A stretch of 64,000 nt of DNA from Argentina anserina (Eukaryota; Streptophyta; Magnoliopsida; Rosales; Rosaceae), in assembly GCF_933775445.1 (NCBI RefSeq), contig NC_065876.1:27404001-27468000 (forward strand), given 5' to 3'. Both the position numbers and the translations under genes were made by a program. A model generated the notes under the pieces. The model saw only the letters and a program-made list of their open reading frames with translations. It made no database searches and was not told the origin of the DNA. Positions 1-12,200 of this stretch are shown piece after piece. Each line of letters begins with the position of its first letter. Within the stretch, counting starts at the first letter, position 1.

Positions 1-256
1 TTCGCAGATATCATAGCAAAGTCAAAAGTCTTGCTTAATTAGCAGAACTGCGGCTTCGTTCCATAGATTACAGATCGTACCAGAGACACATGCCCCCAGC
101 TCATCTTTTTCCTACAGGATAACTGCTCCCTTTAATCTTTTGATCTTTTTCCCCAGAAGAAAATGAATCATAGTTTTTCCAGGTCTATGCTATCCCTTGT
201 CCATGTGAGACATCCCCCCAACAACACCAATTAACCCAAATTAAAGGCCAGAGCAA

Positions 257-259
<3 letters not shown>

Positions 260-297
<38 letters not shown>
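260..297. repeat. (CT)n microsatellite
   Basis: An uninterrupted CT dinucleotide run of about 19 units. Confidence 0.95.
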
Positions 298-300
<3 letters not shown>

Positions 301-3300
301 ATTTCCTTCTCTCGTAGGTCATACCCTTCATTCGTGGGTCACGTCCTGCCAGATTTTCACGTGTATATCTTAGCGTAAAGCCTCTGTTATATTCCTGTAT
401 TCTTTTTTAGTTTCTCACCACCCCCACCTCACCCGGTGGTTCTCTATTCTAATCCCGGCCAGGGTGCTTTCGTCATTTACTTTCGTCAATGGATTCTATA
501 CGGCGTTTAGACGTAATTGTCAAGTATCCGTTACATACCTTATACGGTACTCATTTCAAAATTTTGGTGTGGCAGAATTACAGATGTGGCCTCTCGCCAA
601 GAACTTTAAAAGGAGAAGGTGCGATCATGAATGTGGCCACCCTCTTCGAATTCAACACTCATCAGTCATCACCCCGGCCATGCCCAGCTCAAAGCCTAGT
701 AACTTGATGTCTGTTTTTCTCATCATTATCTACTAGATGTGTTGTACGAGTTTTATTGAGTTATTAGTTCTTTTTTTTTAAATAATTTTGGAACCCAGTT
801 TAGCTGAGAGGCTTATCTCCATACCTGGTTTCAATTATTATATTAATAGATATATTTTGCAACGGGAGGACATAGAGCCTAAAATTATTGACGTTCTTAA
901 ATCACATCAATTTTTTTTTTTAATTTATATAAAAATAAAATATAACATAATGTCAATTTGTATTAACAAAAACTTTGCTCCACAATAGTTACTAAATCAT
1001 CTTCTTCTTCTTTTTGCGATTAAAATCATCTTTTAGCTTGGTCAAATTCATTGTATCAATAGTTACTAAAATAAGCAACTTCATAATTCATGCTTCCTAG
1101 ATTTAGCTAGGTTGGTATGATAATGCGATTTCACTTTCCAGACATGGTTAGCTGACTTAGCTCCACTAGACATGTAACCAACTAATTAAACCAAGTGGAA
1201 TCTAGGTTTGGATGATCGTATCAAAGAAAACAAAAAAGGTTTGGATGATAAAGAGATTTCACCTCATGTTTAGCTCCACTAGACATGTAACTTAAGTGGC
1301 ATCTGATCATTTGCCAAAATATTTTCAAGGGGACATGCATGTTATACATAGTATTGCTTCTTGGGTTGGTGACCCATGTAATGCATATAAATCATCACCA
1401 GCAAGTTAGAAGTTTAGGTGAGCAAATTAATATTAAAAAATGGGAATGAAAGACATGGACCCAAACCCTAAGCAAAGGAAATAATGATATGTCCCACGGT
1501 GTGTAACCTCTCGCTTGGAACATACCCAATGTGATTATGTAAGGTATCTTTCCTAGGTTAAGACTTATGGATCATCTTTTTTCATTTGAATAATATACTT
1601 TAGGTGACTATCATCGTGATTATTTATGAAACATATAATATTGCTCATAAGCAGTGGAGCTGTCAATCACTCATAGAAATGGTATGTGATTAACTAGTTA
1701 ACTAATGCATGTTGATGCAAAGAAATGCAGTTGACAATTATTTTCTTTACAAATACTTTTAAGACGGGCAAACAGTATAATGTACCAAGTACATTAACGT
1801 ACTTGTCTTACTTAATATGCTTTTCCAAAGGTGATCCCTTGTTCTTTATATAGATATTCATCTAGGTCCTTCGTGAATGATTTATGTGTATATATACACA
1901 TATCCTAATATTTGAAGAAAAATAAAAAGAACAAGCTCGAGAAAGAAAACAGGGAAAAAACTTGGCAAACCACAGTTGGTCTGCTCTAGCACCTATAAAA
2001 TTTACAGATTAGTTTTCTTTAGGCTGTTGAAATCTAACAGAAGAGACTTCTTCTATAACGTGAAAACTCCCCCAAATCTCATGTTCTCTTCGTTCTTTTG
2101 TAAACATTCCTCAGCAAATTCATGGCAATTCTAGATGACAAACAGGTTCAGCAACAAAAGATACTTTTTGAACAGCTAATTTTGGCTACTGAAGTGTATG
2201 ATTCTTATCAATTTTGTTGTTGAAGTTGATTTGGCCCCTTGGATTACATGATTATATCATGTAGGAAGTCTGAAGCTCAAATTAAATTGATTTCAACTGC
2301 TAGTATACCTCGTAATAATGGTGGTAGGAAGAAGCCAATCCATAACAATTTAATAGCAAATTAACAATGGAATGGCAGCAGTCAAGTTTTGTGGGTGGTC
2401 ATGGCCACACCATAAGACATGATTCACATGAGAATCAATGCGGAACATATCATAAGAATTATTTTGTTTTGTACAAGATGAGAATTTGTAACTAATGACC
2501 TAGAAATAAGTATAAATTTCCAGGAGTATTGTATGTTTTATAAAATTCAAAGATCTGAACATAGCAATTGTCTTGTTTTACTTGCAGGGGTGAAAGGGTT
2601 GGATACATATTACAGAGTGTTCATCACTTCATCTTAATTAACTTCGATTCCAAAAGTCTAGAAGAAGAGTGTTTGACGATGATTCCACTAAGATTGGTTT
2701 GACTCGTCTGACCAGTTCGGGGTTCGACCTTTCTGATCCCGCGAACTCGTGATTCAGCAGCTGCTTGTTTCAACTTTCAAGTTCATATCGGAATGTGAAT
2801 GTCGACGTAGAGAGATAACTTCACAAGCATAATGAGTAACGCCGTTTGTTGGTTTTAACCGCTGGTCTGCTACTCAACAACTTTGCCGGTTAGGTATGGT
2901 TAGTTTTATCTAGCTAACCATGGCTCGTGCAACTCTTTACGAGTACATTAGATTCTAGAGATGAGTTTATTGGTGCGGCAAACAGTGGATTAGATATAAA
3001 ACACCTTTAATTACGGCTCAAATCATCACTTTATTAAGGGTGTTCTAATTCTATCGACTACAGCTAGCTAGGAACTTCCTACCAACTCTTTTCATCATTT
3101 TTAAATACCAACCTTTTTTTGTGCTTGAAGATTATCTCTTCAGTAAAAACATCAACAAATTTATTACACGAGGTACTGCATGATGTAGTCGATTATAGCT
3201 ATTGAGGCCGTGAAAATCGAACGCATAATCTTGCACTTAAATGAAGGGCAAATATATACTTTCTCCGATCTAATGATGGAAGAAAATCGAAGGCAATAGC

Positions 3301-4207
3301 TAATTTCTTCAAACCTAGACAAAATCGAAGAGCAGATAGTCAGATTGTCATTGAGTTCATGAGATGTGGCTGAAACCATTAATATGAAAAGGAAGCAATA
3401 GTTATCGCTAATCATTCGAAGAGAAGAAAATCACTGAATTGATGATAACGATTTAATAACTAAACATCACTTGTCAATCAGCTAATTCTGGGCCAAGTTA
3501 GATCTGTCGGCAGAGGGACAATGACACTTCAAATGCATTTCAATTTTTAAGTACATAATAAGCGCCATTTTTATTTTAAACTTCCTTCGAAAAAAGGATA
3601 ACCGATTTTCATTGTTTCATTAAGTCTAATAGAAAATTCTATTATATTATATATCAATGCATGGTCTCCAAATCTTCACCTCTTAAAAAAAATGTATATC
3701 AATTAATGCATGCATTGGTAATTATTTTTCTGATCTCAATCACAAAACAATATCAGTTGTTATACATTGTGAGTGTCGGCGGCTAGCATCTTAAAACATG
3801 CAGCCGATATCGTTTTGTGAGTAAAATTAGAAAAACTATAACAAATACCAATATATGGTTGGGTTTGAGATGCATAGCATGCATCGATATATAATAAACA
3901 AACCTGAGTCTAATGCTAGATTGTAATGATGTAATCTTTTCATATTAGTAATGGGATTCCATTGATGAGATGTATTTTGTGAATACATGGCTTATACTTA
4001 CACATACGTTCGATATTAATTGAATATATTAAAATAACATGCATACGTACGTGGGAAAGAATAAATTATACATACACAAACGTTCAATTTACAGTATAAA
4101 AAATAATAGCGACTTTATTGAATAAATGCTTGAGAATTACAGATATATCAACACCAAAAATTAGAAAGCAACATACTGCCATGTCTTTTGGCACTAACTA
4201 TTACAAT

Positions 4208-4235
4208 GTAATGTATCAATGATACGATACATTAC
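4208..4235. repeat. Short inverted repeat
   Basis: The arms GTAATGTATC and GATACATTAC are exact inverse complements around an 8-nt loop. It lies about 100 bp past the SWEET stop codon, so it would be in the 3' UTR if transcription reaches the AATAAA near 4115. Confidence 0.6.
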
Positions 4236-4326
4236 GTGTTTATTATCAGAAAGCAAGAAAAATAAATAAACTAATTAAAAGACAAACATTTGAATGCGAT
4301 TATGATTAAATGGATGAGGCGGGCAA

Positions 4327-5094
4327 TTAGACCATGTTCTCAGCTGGTTGCATTTCAATGGCAGGCAGCTTCTTATTGTCATCATCAAGCTCTTCAACTT
4401 CTGCAGGTTTGCTATTGCGGTAGTATATCCCATATATAATCAATTGAATTGCTCCAAGAATAAAACCGAGACCGTTGCTGAGAAGAATGAAGTAGTCTAC
4501 TTTCCCTATAAGAGCATAGGACGCCCAGCAAGCACCGTTCAGAGTGTTGCAAAGAGAGAGCCAAGGTGTCATGTATTCCACACTCTTTGTTTTGATGACT
4601 TTCTTCACGATGAACAAAGGAGACATGTACATGATGACATTGAAAATATCACAGATGATTCCAACAATGAAAACCCTCATACGTCGATCCAAAAGCATCT
4701 TATGAACTGGTATCCAAATCATAGTTGGAGCCGCAACAATCGCAAAAATAACAACTGCTGCTGAAAAATATTTAGCAACCGTTCTTCTTCCTTCTTTCGA
4801 AGCATAATAGCAGAATATGGCAAGATATATTAGCTCCATGATCAGCCCCGCTCCATTGATAGTCACTACTAGAATACTGTTTGGATTAACAAATGGCATT
4901 CCGTAGAAGCACCATAACAAACAGTTCAACACCGTACAAAGGTAAGGTTTTGGATCAAAACTTTCGACATCTTTCTTCTGGTATATTGTCTTGAATGTAG
5001 GTACTGGAGAGAGGAAAAGACATGCAGAGATTACGTTCCCTACGACTCCCAGAGTGGTTCGGGTTCGACCCGAATGTGCGTTCCCCATCTTCAA
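4327..5094 (-). CDS. SWEET: SWEET sugar transporter, intronless
   Basis: A 255-residue protein with the full SWEET plan: two MtN3/saliva triple-helix bundles (about residues 14-100 and 137-225) joined by a linker helix, giving seven membrane segments, then a short acidic cytosolic tail. The proline tetrad is present (P30, P50, P159, P177) and the substrate-pocket asparagines appear as N80 in TINGAG and N207 in LSNGLG. SWEETs move sugars by facilitated diffusion across the plasma membrane or tonoplast. The residues around FLSPVPTF and VTINGAG look most like clade II (AtSWEET4-8), which mostly carries hexoses; this is inference by eye. Plant SWEET genes usually have about five introns, but this reading frame is unbroken, so a retroposed origin is possible. 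A TATA box lies about 106 bp upstream of the ATG. No residue damage is visible, so I expect it to be functional. Confidence 0.93.
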   Translation of the reverse strand: MKMGNAHSGRTRTTLGVVGNVISACLFLSPVPTFKTIYQKKDVESFDPKPYLCTVLNCLLWCFYGMPFVNPNSILVVTINGAGLIMELIYLAIFCYYASKEGRRTVAKYFSAAVVIFAIVAAPTMIWIPVHKMLLDRRMRVFIVGIICDIFNVIMYMSPLFIVKKVIKTKSVEYMTPWLSLCNTLNGACWASYALIGKVDYFILLSNGLGFILGAIQLIIYGIYYRNSKPAEVEELDDDNKKLPAIEMQPAENMV

Positions 5095-5199
5095 AAGCCT
5101 TGGAATGAAAGAGAAAAAAAATACTTGTGTTAATTTGCTGGAAGTGAAGGAGAGATATCGGGTAGTGAATGGATGAGATTTTGAAGAAGTGAAGGCTGC

Positions 5200-5207
5200 T
5201 ATTTATA
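5200..5207 (-). promoter_or_regulatory. TATA box of the SWEET gene
   Basis: TATAAATA on the minus strand, 106 bp upstream of the SWEET start codon, leaving room for a leader of about 70-80 nt. Confidence 0.7.
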
Positions 5208-5227
5208 AGAAAATTATGTCTCTAAAT

Positions 5228-5503
5228 GAAGCTCTATATTTGTTCTACTAGTAATGGGATTCTCATTCTAAATGTAATGTGATTCTCGTCATATTAGTAA
5301 TGGGATTCCTTCTCTAGTAGCAAAAATGATTCCCTGTTAAGAGAATTAGTAGCCTCTAAACGAAGCTCTGTACTTGTTCTACTAGCAATGGGATTTATAT
5401 GCGCGTGGTAGCTAGTCAGACTTCGTATAAGCTATCAGTAATGGACTAATGGGACTCTTGCCCTGGTAGTAATAGGATTCATATTCCAGTAGTAATGGGA
5501 TTC
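5228..5503. repeat. Degenerate repeats in the SWEET promoter
   Basis: Five or more copies of a unit close to TAGTAATGGGATTC occur at about 5246, 5291, 5381, 5467 and 5486. Around the first and third copies the similarity spans about 34 bp (5228-5261 and 5362-5395, three mismatches). They lie just upstream of the TATA box, so they may be promoter elements or remnants of a decayed tandem repeat. Confidence 0.7.
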
Positions 5504-5509
5504 ATAATC

Positions 5510-6257
5510 CAATAGTTAACTGAGAAATCCACAATCTGTTTGACCCGTTATTTGATCTAAACCCGGCAAATTTGAGTTTTGCCTTACGCAGTAAACCCCT
5601 TTTTCAACAGTTCAATATTTTTCTGCGTACATGAATCTTTCTTGATAAACAGAGTATATGAAGCACCTCTCTCTGCAAGAATCACCTACTTCAGAACCAC
5701 ACGGAACTTAGTACCACACTGATAGCCGAAGCTTTTCCCGAGCAACTGGTATCAAGCTAACTGTATGTTACTTCAACTGCACGGCATTTCCAGCACAAGC
5801 TCAAGTTGTTAGGTCTTGCTTGTTACTTAACTGACATCAAAACAAGATGAAATGGAAAAAAAAAATCTCTATCGACATTACTTATCAGTTCGACTTGTGG
5901 TCTTCTAAGTTGAAACTTACACAGATATATTAAAAACTAAAACTAAACTGATAGAACATTATGTAAAGAAAAACCGAGATTCTTCTTTGGCACCATTAAA
6001 ACAATAAACAATCTATACGACTGAGGAATGAGGGATAGATTATAGACAACTAAAATGTGCCAAGTCAAGTTCTAAGAGTATTTTAGACACCACCACCCTA
6101 GCCACCAATCGAAAATTCCAAATAGAGACACTGAAAACCTTCTTGACCTAATCTATATATAAAAAAAAAACCGGCGCTAGCTGGTATGGTGGGTTTGTAT
6201 TGTCTGCAAAAAGTAAACCGATACTCAAAAATCAAGATGACATCTTCATGAAGTGGA
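5510..6257. other. Intergenic, SWEET to cyclin locus
   Basis: AT-rich with short homopolymers; no ORF or repeat of note was seen. Confidence 0.5.
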
Positions 6258-8304
6258 CTAAGAGATATTGGCTGGAGGGAGATGAGCTACAGCACCGAAT
6301 TCTGGATTTGAGTACTTCCGGTAAGCAGCTTTAAGATCACTTTCTGCAGCCTCCGATTGTAAACCAACCAAGATCTTAGCACATTCCCTGTAACATTACA
6401 AGCAACGTACACATCTGAAAATAGTATAATTCTTTCCTCTATCAAAAATAATATGCAGACTGCAGGCATAGTAAGAAGACATTATTATTACCTCAACTGT
6501 TCTTCCAAGTAACCAGTGTGGTGCTTCAGAGTCGCAGTCCAGAATGGTATCTTCTTGAGGGTACAACGGGCTGCAGCAGCTATCATGGATGGAGAGTACG
6601 AGATGATTGTTTGACAGTGCATGACACCAAGATCTGCTAGGAAGAAAACCATATTCTTCATCTGCATTTGGAAAGGTAAGAAAAGCATACTGGTATTCAT
6701 TTCTTCACAAAAAGAAAAGTTAAAAGCATGCTTACACTTTCTCAAAAACCATAAAATATTGACTACCTCATCATGAGGTGAAACAGAAGCTTTGATATAT
6801 CTAGCAAGAAAGACATAAGGTGTTGGAACTGTCAGATACCACTCCAGCTTCCCCAAGATTTCCTTCTCCAGGTTCCGTACCTCATCATCCATACATGTAT
6901 AAGCTGAAATGCATACAAAGTCATTGACCTGCATATTGAACCCATTTTAGTATAGATAGTGTTTGATATTATTTCAAGCAAAAAAGAACTACCTGAGGAG
7001 CCCAAATTTCCTCATATTTTGATGCTATCACCATAGAACTAATGCCAAGTAGCTGAAGTTTTTTCCTAGGAACAATCTTCACCGAAAGGTATCTGTCAAT
7101 TATCCTCACAGTAAGGTAAGATGTTACCGGCATCCGTTCAAACTTCCTGTGAACTTCGATCAGCTAGTCTATGAGGATTGATCTCATTTTCGCATTGACT
7201 TCTGTCTGTGAGTGCAAGTAATCTCCAACTCGGTTCCTATCCTGCATTAGTTAGTAGTATACACGAGTAAGAACAGTTGAAATAGGATAAACTTAAAACC
7301 TAAAAGCCTAAAAGAGGAGAAGAAAGTACCTCCTCAAGTTTGTAGAACTTGTACATATCCTCAACAACTGCTAATTCATCTTTAACATCAGCTGAGTCAA
7401 AGTCCACAATGTATTGGCTTGTAGGTGGTTCCACCAGCAATAGCCTGCAGTGAACAGAATTCAGTACCCCAACAATGAAAAAGAAAACGCAATTTCTGAA
7501 ACATAATCTTTAGATTTCAATTTATATGAACACCAAACTGACCTTGCTTCGAGCAATTAGAATCGAAGTGAGAGTCTTCACTTCTTTCCTTGACCCTTGT
7601 GATGGCTTGCTTCTATTGATAGGTTTCACCTCTTCTTCATCAGAACTTATCACAGTCACATCTTCATCTACGGCCTTCTTCTTCATGAGCTTCTCTGCAG
7701 GGGCACATTTTCTATCGACGGCTACCTTGTCTTGAAGACTAGGCACTAGCACTGGGATCTACAAGGTCACAAATTACATTATTTCCATATGAAAGACAGT
7801 AGAACACTTCCCATTAGAAAAAGCAATGAAACTAAGTTATTACCACATTGTTCAACTTTGCATTTGCTAGCAGCTGGGCTGCCTCTACATTGGTCCTATC
7901 CTGAGGAGCTACAGGCTGGTTCATTCTTGGTACTTTTCCATTCCATTCAAACACATGAAACATAACAAATATCAACTCCCCCCCCCCCAACAAAGAATCA
8001 TCACACAAGCAAATCAAAATGATAAAGATTGAATCTTGTTTCAAATCATAACCAATATAATTCATTCATAAACCAATTCAAACTACAATCAAGGAGAACA
8101 AGAAATAACAACACCCAGAAGCATTTTGTTCCAATCAATATTATATCATCCTTAAACCCCATTAAGTCCAAAGATGAATATATTCATACGAAAATGACAA
8201 ACCCACAAAGATCAATCGATCAGAAAAGAAAATCAAGTGCTTAAATGAGATTAAAATCAAAGAATACCTCTGGGTTGTGGAGCAAGAACTGCTCTGTTCT
8301 CCAT
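6258..8304 (-). pseudogene. CYCB: B-type (mitotic) cyclin locus, disrupted
   Basis: Eight exons can be read: 8304-8268, 7932-7844, 7758-7543, 7444-7330, 7241-6993, 6928-6767, 6661-6492 and 6387-6258, all with GT-AG borders. They encode a plant cyclin B: KTLTSILIARSK, the cyclin box with MRSILID and KYEEIWAP, and the C-terminal fold ending GAVAHLPPANIS. Two lesions break it. Exon 4 is 115 nt although both its neighbours join in phase 0, so the frame shifts. In exon 5 a TAG (7164-7166) stands where cyclin Bs have the tryptophan of the DWLIEVH motif. The N-terminus is short and no clear destruction box (RxxLxxxxN) is seen. An intact cyclin B would bind a CDK and drive mitotic entry. Everything outside the two lesions reads cleanly, so the decay is recent, or one or both lesions are assembly errors. 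Confidence 0.85.
7978..7988. repeat. Poly-C run in a cyclin intron
   Basis: A run of 11 C inside the first intron of the cyclin locus. Confidence 0.9.
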
Positions 8305-9281
8305 GTCCAAATCTTGACGATCAATACCTTCTGGGTATTGCTTCCACAGATCAAACTCTCTCTTTTTTTTTTAAACTCTAAGCTTTTTTTCTCGCTCTCT
8401 TCTCCCTCTGATTTCTCTGTGCTTTGTGTTTATGAGGAACGAGAATTGAGAGTACATATTAGAAGCTGTGTGAACCGACGTAAGAGCAACGGTCACATTT
8501 TTTGAGTTGCAACGTGAACCGATGGATCAAAACGAACGGCTGTGATTCGTGGTATAATTGGCAAGTAAATCCTACTTGGAACACACAGGAATTAACGCGG
8601 TCTAATTTCTTACCATGTATGTTGGATCATCATTCATTAGATTGGTAATAGAAATCATTTGAAATGTTCGAACTTCAGTTTACCAAATAATGTAAGTGTT
8701 AGGTTCTAGTTGTTTTTACATTGCATTTGAATGGTGAAGTACTCTCCATAATTTTCTTTGATCTTCCACCGGAAAGATTCATGTACAAAGAAAAATATCG
8801 AGTTATTAAAAAAGTGTATAGTGAGTAGGCAAAACCGCAAAACTCAAATTTTGTCGAGTTGAAAATTTAATTAGGCCAATTTTTTTTTCTCAGAATGCCA
8901 TATTAAGAGTCATAAAAATTGTGAATGGTATAAAATGGTAATGAAATTCACATTTAATCCAAATAGTGTTGTATCAAATTATTAATAAACATGCGTCGTG
9001 CGTGTTTTGTAATTTTAGATGATGATATTTTGTAAAATTACCATGATTCTTCGTAACAATGTGAAAAATACACTCTTTAATCTAAGCCACAATTTTCCGA
9101 CACATGTATGTTTGCCGTCCAAACTATATGCAATCGTCCACCGTGTTTAACCCAGTGAGACCACGTCACTCAAAATGGCCCTTTTCTCTTAGCAACTCTT
9201 AATCAAATCTTCATTAGCAACTCCCAACGAACAAAACCACATCAGACAACAAAAGACGACACAGAGAGATAGAGAGAGCTC
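8305..9281. other. Bidirectional intergenic promoter region
   Basis: About 1 kb between the divergent cyclin and methyltransferase genes. Two AACGG cores (8488-8492, 8535-8539) lie within 240 bp of the cyclin ATG; AACGG is the core of the MSA element that drives G2/M transcription of B cyclins. A GA-rich leader precedes the methyltransferase ATG (about 9260-9281). Confidence 0.5.
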
Positions 9282-12200
9282 ATGGCATTGGCAACGACAA
9301 CCCTCATCAGCAACCTCTCTCTTCCGAGTCAACTCGGCAACTCGAGGCCGGACTCATTCAAGCTCAATAACCCTTTCACCGTTAATCTCAAACGCTTCTC
9401 TTTATTCCCGGCAGTCACTGTTCGAGCTTCTTCCACCGCCTTCGTCGAGACCATTCCATCTGTAAGTTCCAATTCAGTCGGTACAAATTGGCAAACCCAG
9501 TTTCAGTTTCTATTGGGAATTCATAAATTTTTAAGTTTTTTTTTTGTTTTGGCTATTTTGACAGAACCCAGTTTCAGTTTCAGATTGTTGGGTTTGTGTT
9601 GTTGAGATATTAATGATAGGACCCAGTTTCAGTTTATGGTCAGAACTCGAAAGCTTTGAGCTTTTTGATATTAACTTTATCGGGTTTGTGTTCTTGTATG
9701 TAATTGATTAGGACCCAGTTTCAGTTTATGCTTTGAGTTTTGAGTTTTTTTTTTGTTCTAGATATTGATAACATTGTTGGGTTTTTGTTGATAGGACCCA
9801 ATTGAGGTTCAGAATGAAGCCAGTGTCTGCAACGACCTGTTAGCTTGTCCTATATGCTTTGAACCATTTGCATCAAATGGGTATGAATTGCATGAATCTA
9901 ATGTGTAATTCGAAATACCAGCGGTTAGAGTTTGTGAATTAAGTTTCGGTTTGATAATGATTGTGTGGTGTTGTTTGGATTTACAGCGAGTCTGGTTCTG
10001 CCGCTAGTTTAGAATGTAGCACTTGCAAGAAGACTTATTTGGCCAATGAGACACATTTGGACCTGACAGTGGCAAGCGGTGCCAAAAACTATGGTGAATC
10101 AATGCCGGCTTCAACGGAGATTTTCAGGTACCACAATGCTATAGGTTTGCATTTTGAGTGTTTAATATTCTCTCGCAGTGTGGGTTTTGCACAATAATAA
10201 AAGAAACTAGGTTCTATGCTCAGGGCTTATGATGGAGGATAGCATCTGATGTTTATTTATTTTTGCTTGCCTGATTCATAGGTTCCTGCTGTCATGTATA
10301 ATCTGCTACTGTCTTTTAGTTTTCTTTTCCTATTGTAGTGTCAATCAAATGGCCATGGTACCATCAAACTGTAGAGCTTTAATTTGACATTTGAAAGAAT
10401 GTTGAATATGGTATAGCTTCTAATGTAGAATTTTATGAAGGATATTTATTATCTGTTCACTGAACAAAAAACATTTCCTGCATACATAATAATTTACATA
10501 GGTCAAGCTTGTTACTTTTGATCTCTTTGCATGCACTGAGCATGCTTAGTAAAATTGATTTCACCTGGCATGTTATAACGTCCGAAATTTTTATTTCTGG
10601 GATCAGGACTCCATTGGTATCTTTCCTCTACGAGAGAGGCTGGCGTCAATCCTTTTCAGTATGGGGTGGTTTCCCTGGGCCAGAGAAAGAGGTGACGCGG
10701 TTTTTTTAATTTTTCTTTTACATTTTCCCTTATCAGATATCTCTTTTCCAAACTTTGAACAGTGTATCATGGTTGATTGTAGGTCTCACCATCTTTAAAC
10801 AGTGAAACGTGTGCAGACAGATAATCTACATATACATACACATATTTTTACATTATTTATATATATGAAAGGTTCATTAGAGTATTGGACATTGCATGGA
10901 AACTAGTAAAATTTTGTTAGCTCTGTCATATGAAGTGAAGATATGCCTTCTAGTATCTCCATCGAAAAGAAAATATGCCTCCTATAATTACTTTATTCGG
11001 TGGTCAATTTATTTATATAAATTAGAAACCCACCACCAGTTGGATAAATTATTATAAGAAAGGAAGGCGAAAAGAAGGAAGATAGTTGTTTTACTTATTT
11101 ATGATCAGTGCATTGAAAATAGATGAACTGATCCTGTTTCTTCCAAAATTTTCTCTTTTCCGGCCAATAATTGTAAGTTTGTTACTCATTAAAATGCTAA
11201 AATTGCATATCATCCCTTTTCAATTGTATACTTGATTTGGCAGGCCAATTGAAGTGAGTTGTTAACAGTGTTATGGTTTTGGCTGCAGTTCGAGTTGGTT
11301 AAGGATTACTTAAAACCAGTCTTGGGTGGAAGCATAATTGATGCCAGTTGTGGGAGTGGGTTATTTTCTAGACTTTTCGCCAAGAGTGGATTGTTTTCTC
11401 ATGTGGTTGCGCTGGACTACTCAGAAAATATGTTGAAGCAGTGCTATGACTTCATTGAGGAAGAAGAGAACTTTCCCAAAGAGTACAGGATCTGAATTTT
11501 GCATTACAATTTAAATGACCCTGAACTGTCAAATCTTATGATTACTTCCCTATTGTTACTATTATAAATGACTTATGCATGATCACTTTTTTCCTCAGGA
11601 ACATAACTTTGGTCAGAGCTGATATTTCTAGGCTTCCCTTTGCTACCAGTTCTATTGATGCTGTGCATGCTGGTGCTGCCATTCACTGTTGGCCTTCTCC
11701 GACAGGAGCTGTAAGTATTTATCCCTGTATGGTGTTGGCTAATTGTTTCTGCTTGCTGCTGCACTTGTAAGGCGTACATCTTTATGAATCAGGCAGCAGT
11801 GAAGTAAATCACATGTACATGTTGATAAATAATATAATAGTTATTGAAGGAGCACATTTCGCGAGATACTTTGTGGTTGAAAATGACACTATTTTTTTAT
11901 ACGGATAATGACTTTGTATGTATAGTTCTTTTTTGTAGTAGTTTAGCCTTGAATTGAAATGGGACAAAGCTTCCTATTGCTTTAATGTTTTGATACTGAA
12001 GTGCAGAAGTTAATTTTTCGGTGATTTATCGTTTCCTCCATCATCCCTGTTCCTTTCCTCGCAAATTTGTAATGTTGTCTTTAGCCAAAACACATCATCA
12101 CTGTGTAAACTTGATGTTGTAAAGATAGTGCTGAGAGAAAATGAGCTCCATTGCAAACATTTAGTCATTTAGTGCAAATTCTTTGAATGCATATACAACT

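Larger units (their letters stand above)
1..4326. other. Gene-free AT-rich stretch downstream of SWEET
   Basis: No ORF here resembles a known protein; those present are short and unlike any family I recognise. It holds a (CT)n microsatellite near 260-297, a hairpin at about 4208-4235 and one copy (3941-3960) of the motif that is repeated upstream of the SWEET gene. TTTATT at about 4113-4118 reads AATAAA on the minus strand and may be the SWEET polyadenylation signal. Confidence 0.6.

Noticed and set aside
2700..2760. GGGTTCGACC resembling a tRNA T-arm
   Set aside because: The surrounding sequence does not fold into D and anticodon arms at the right spacing.
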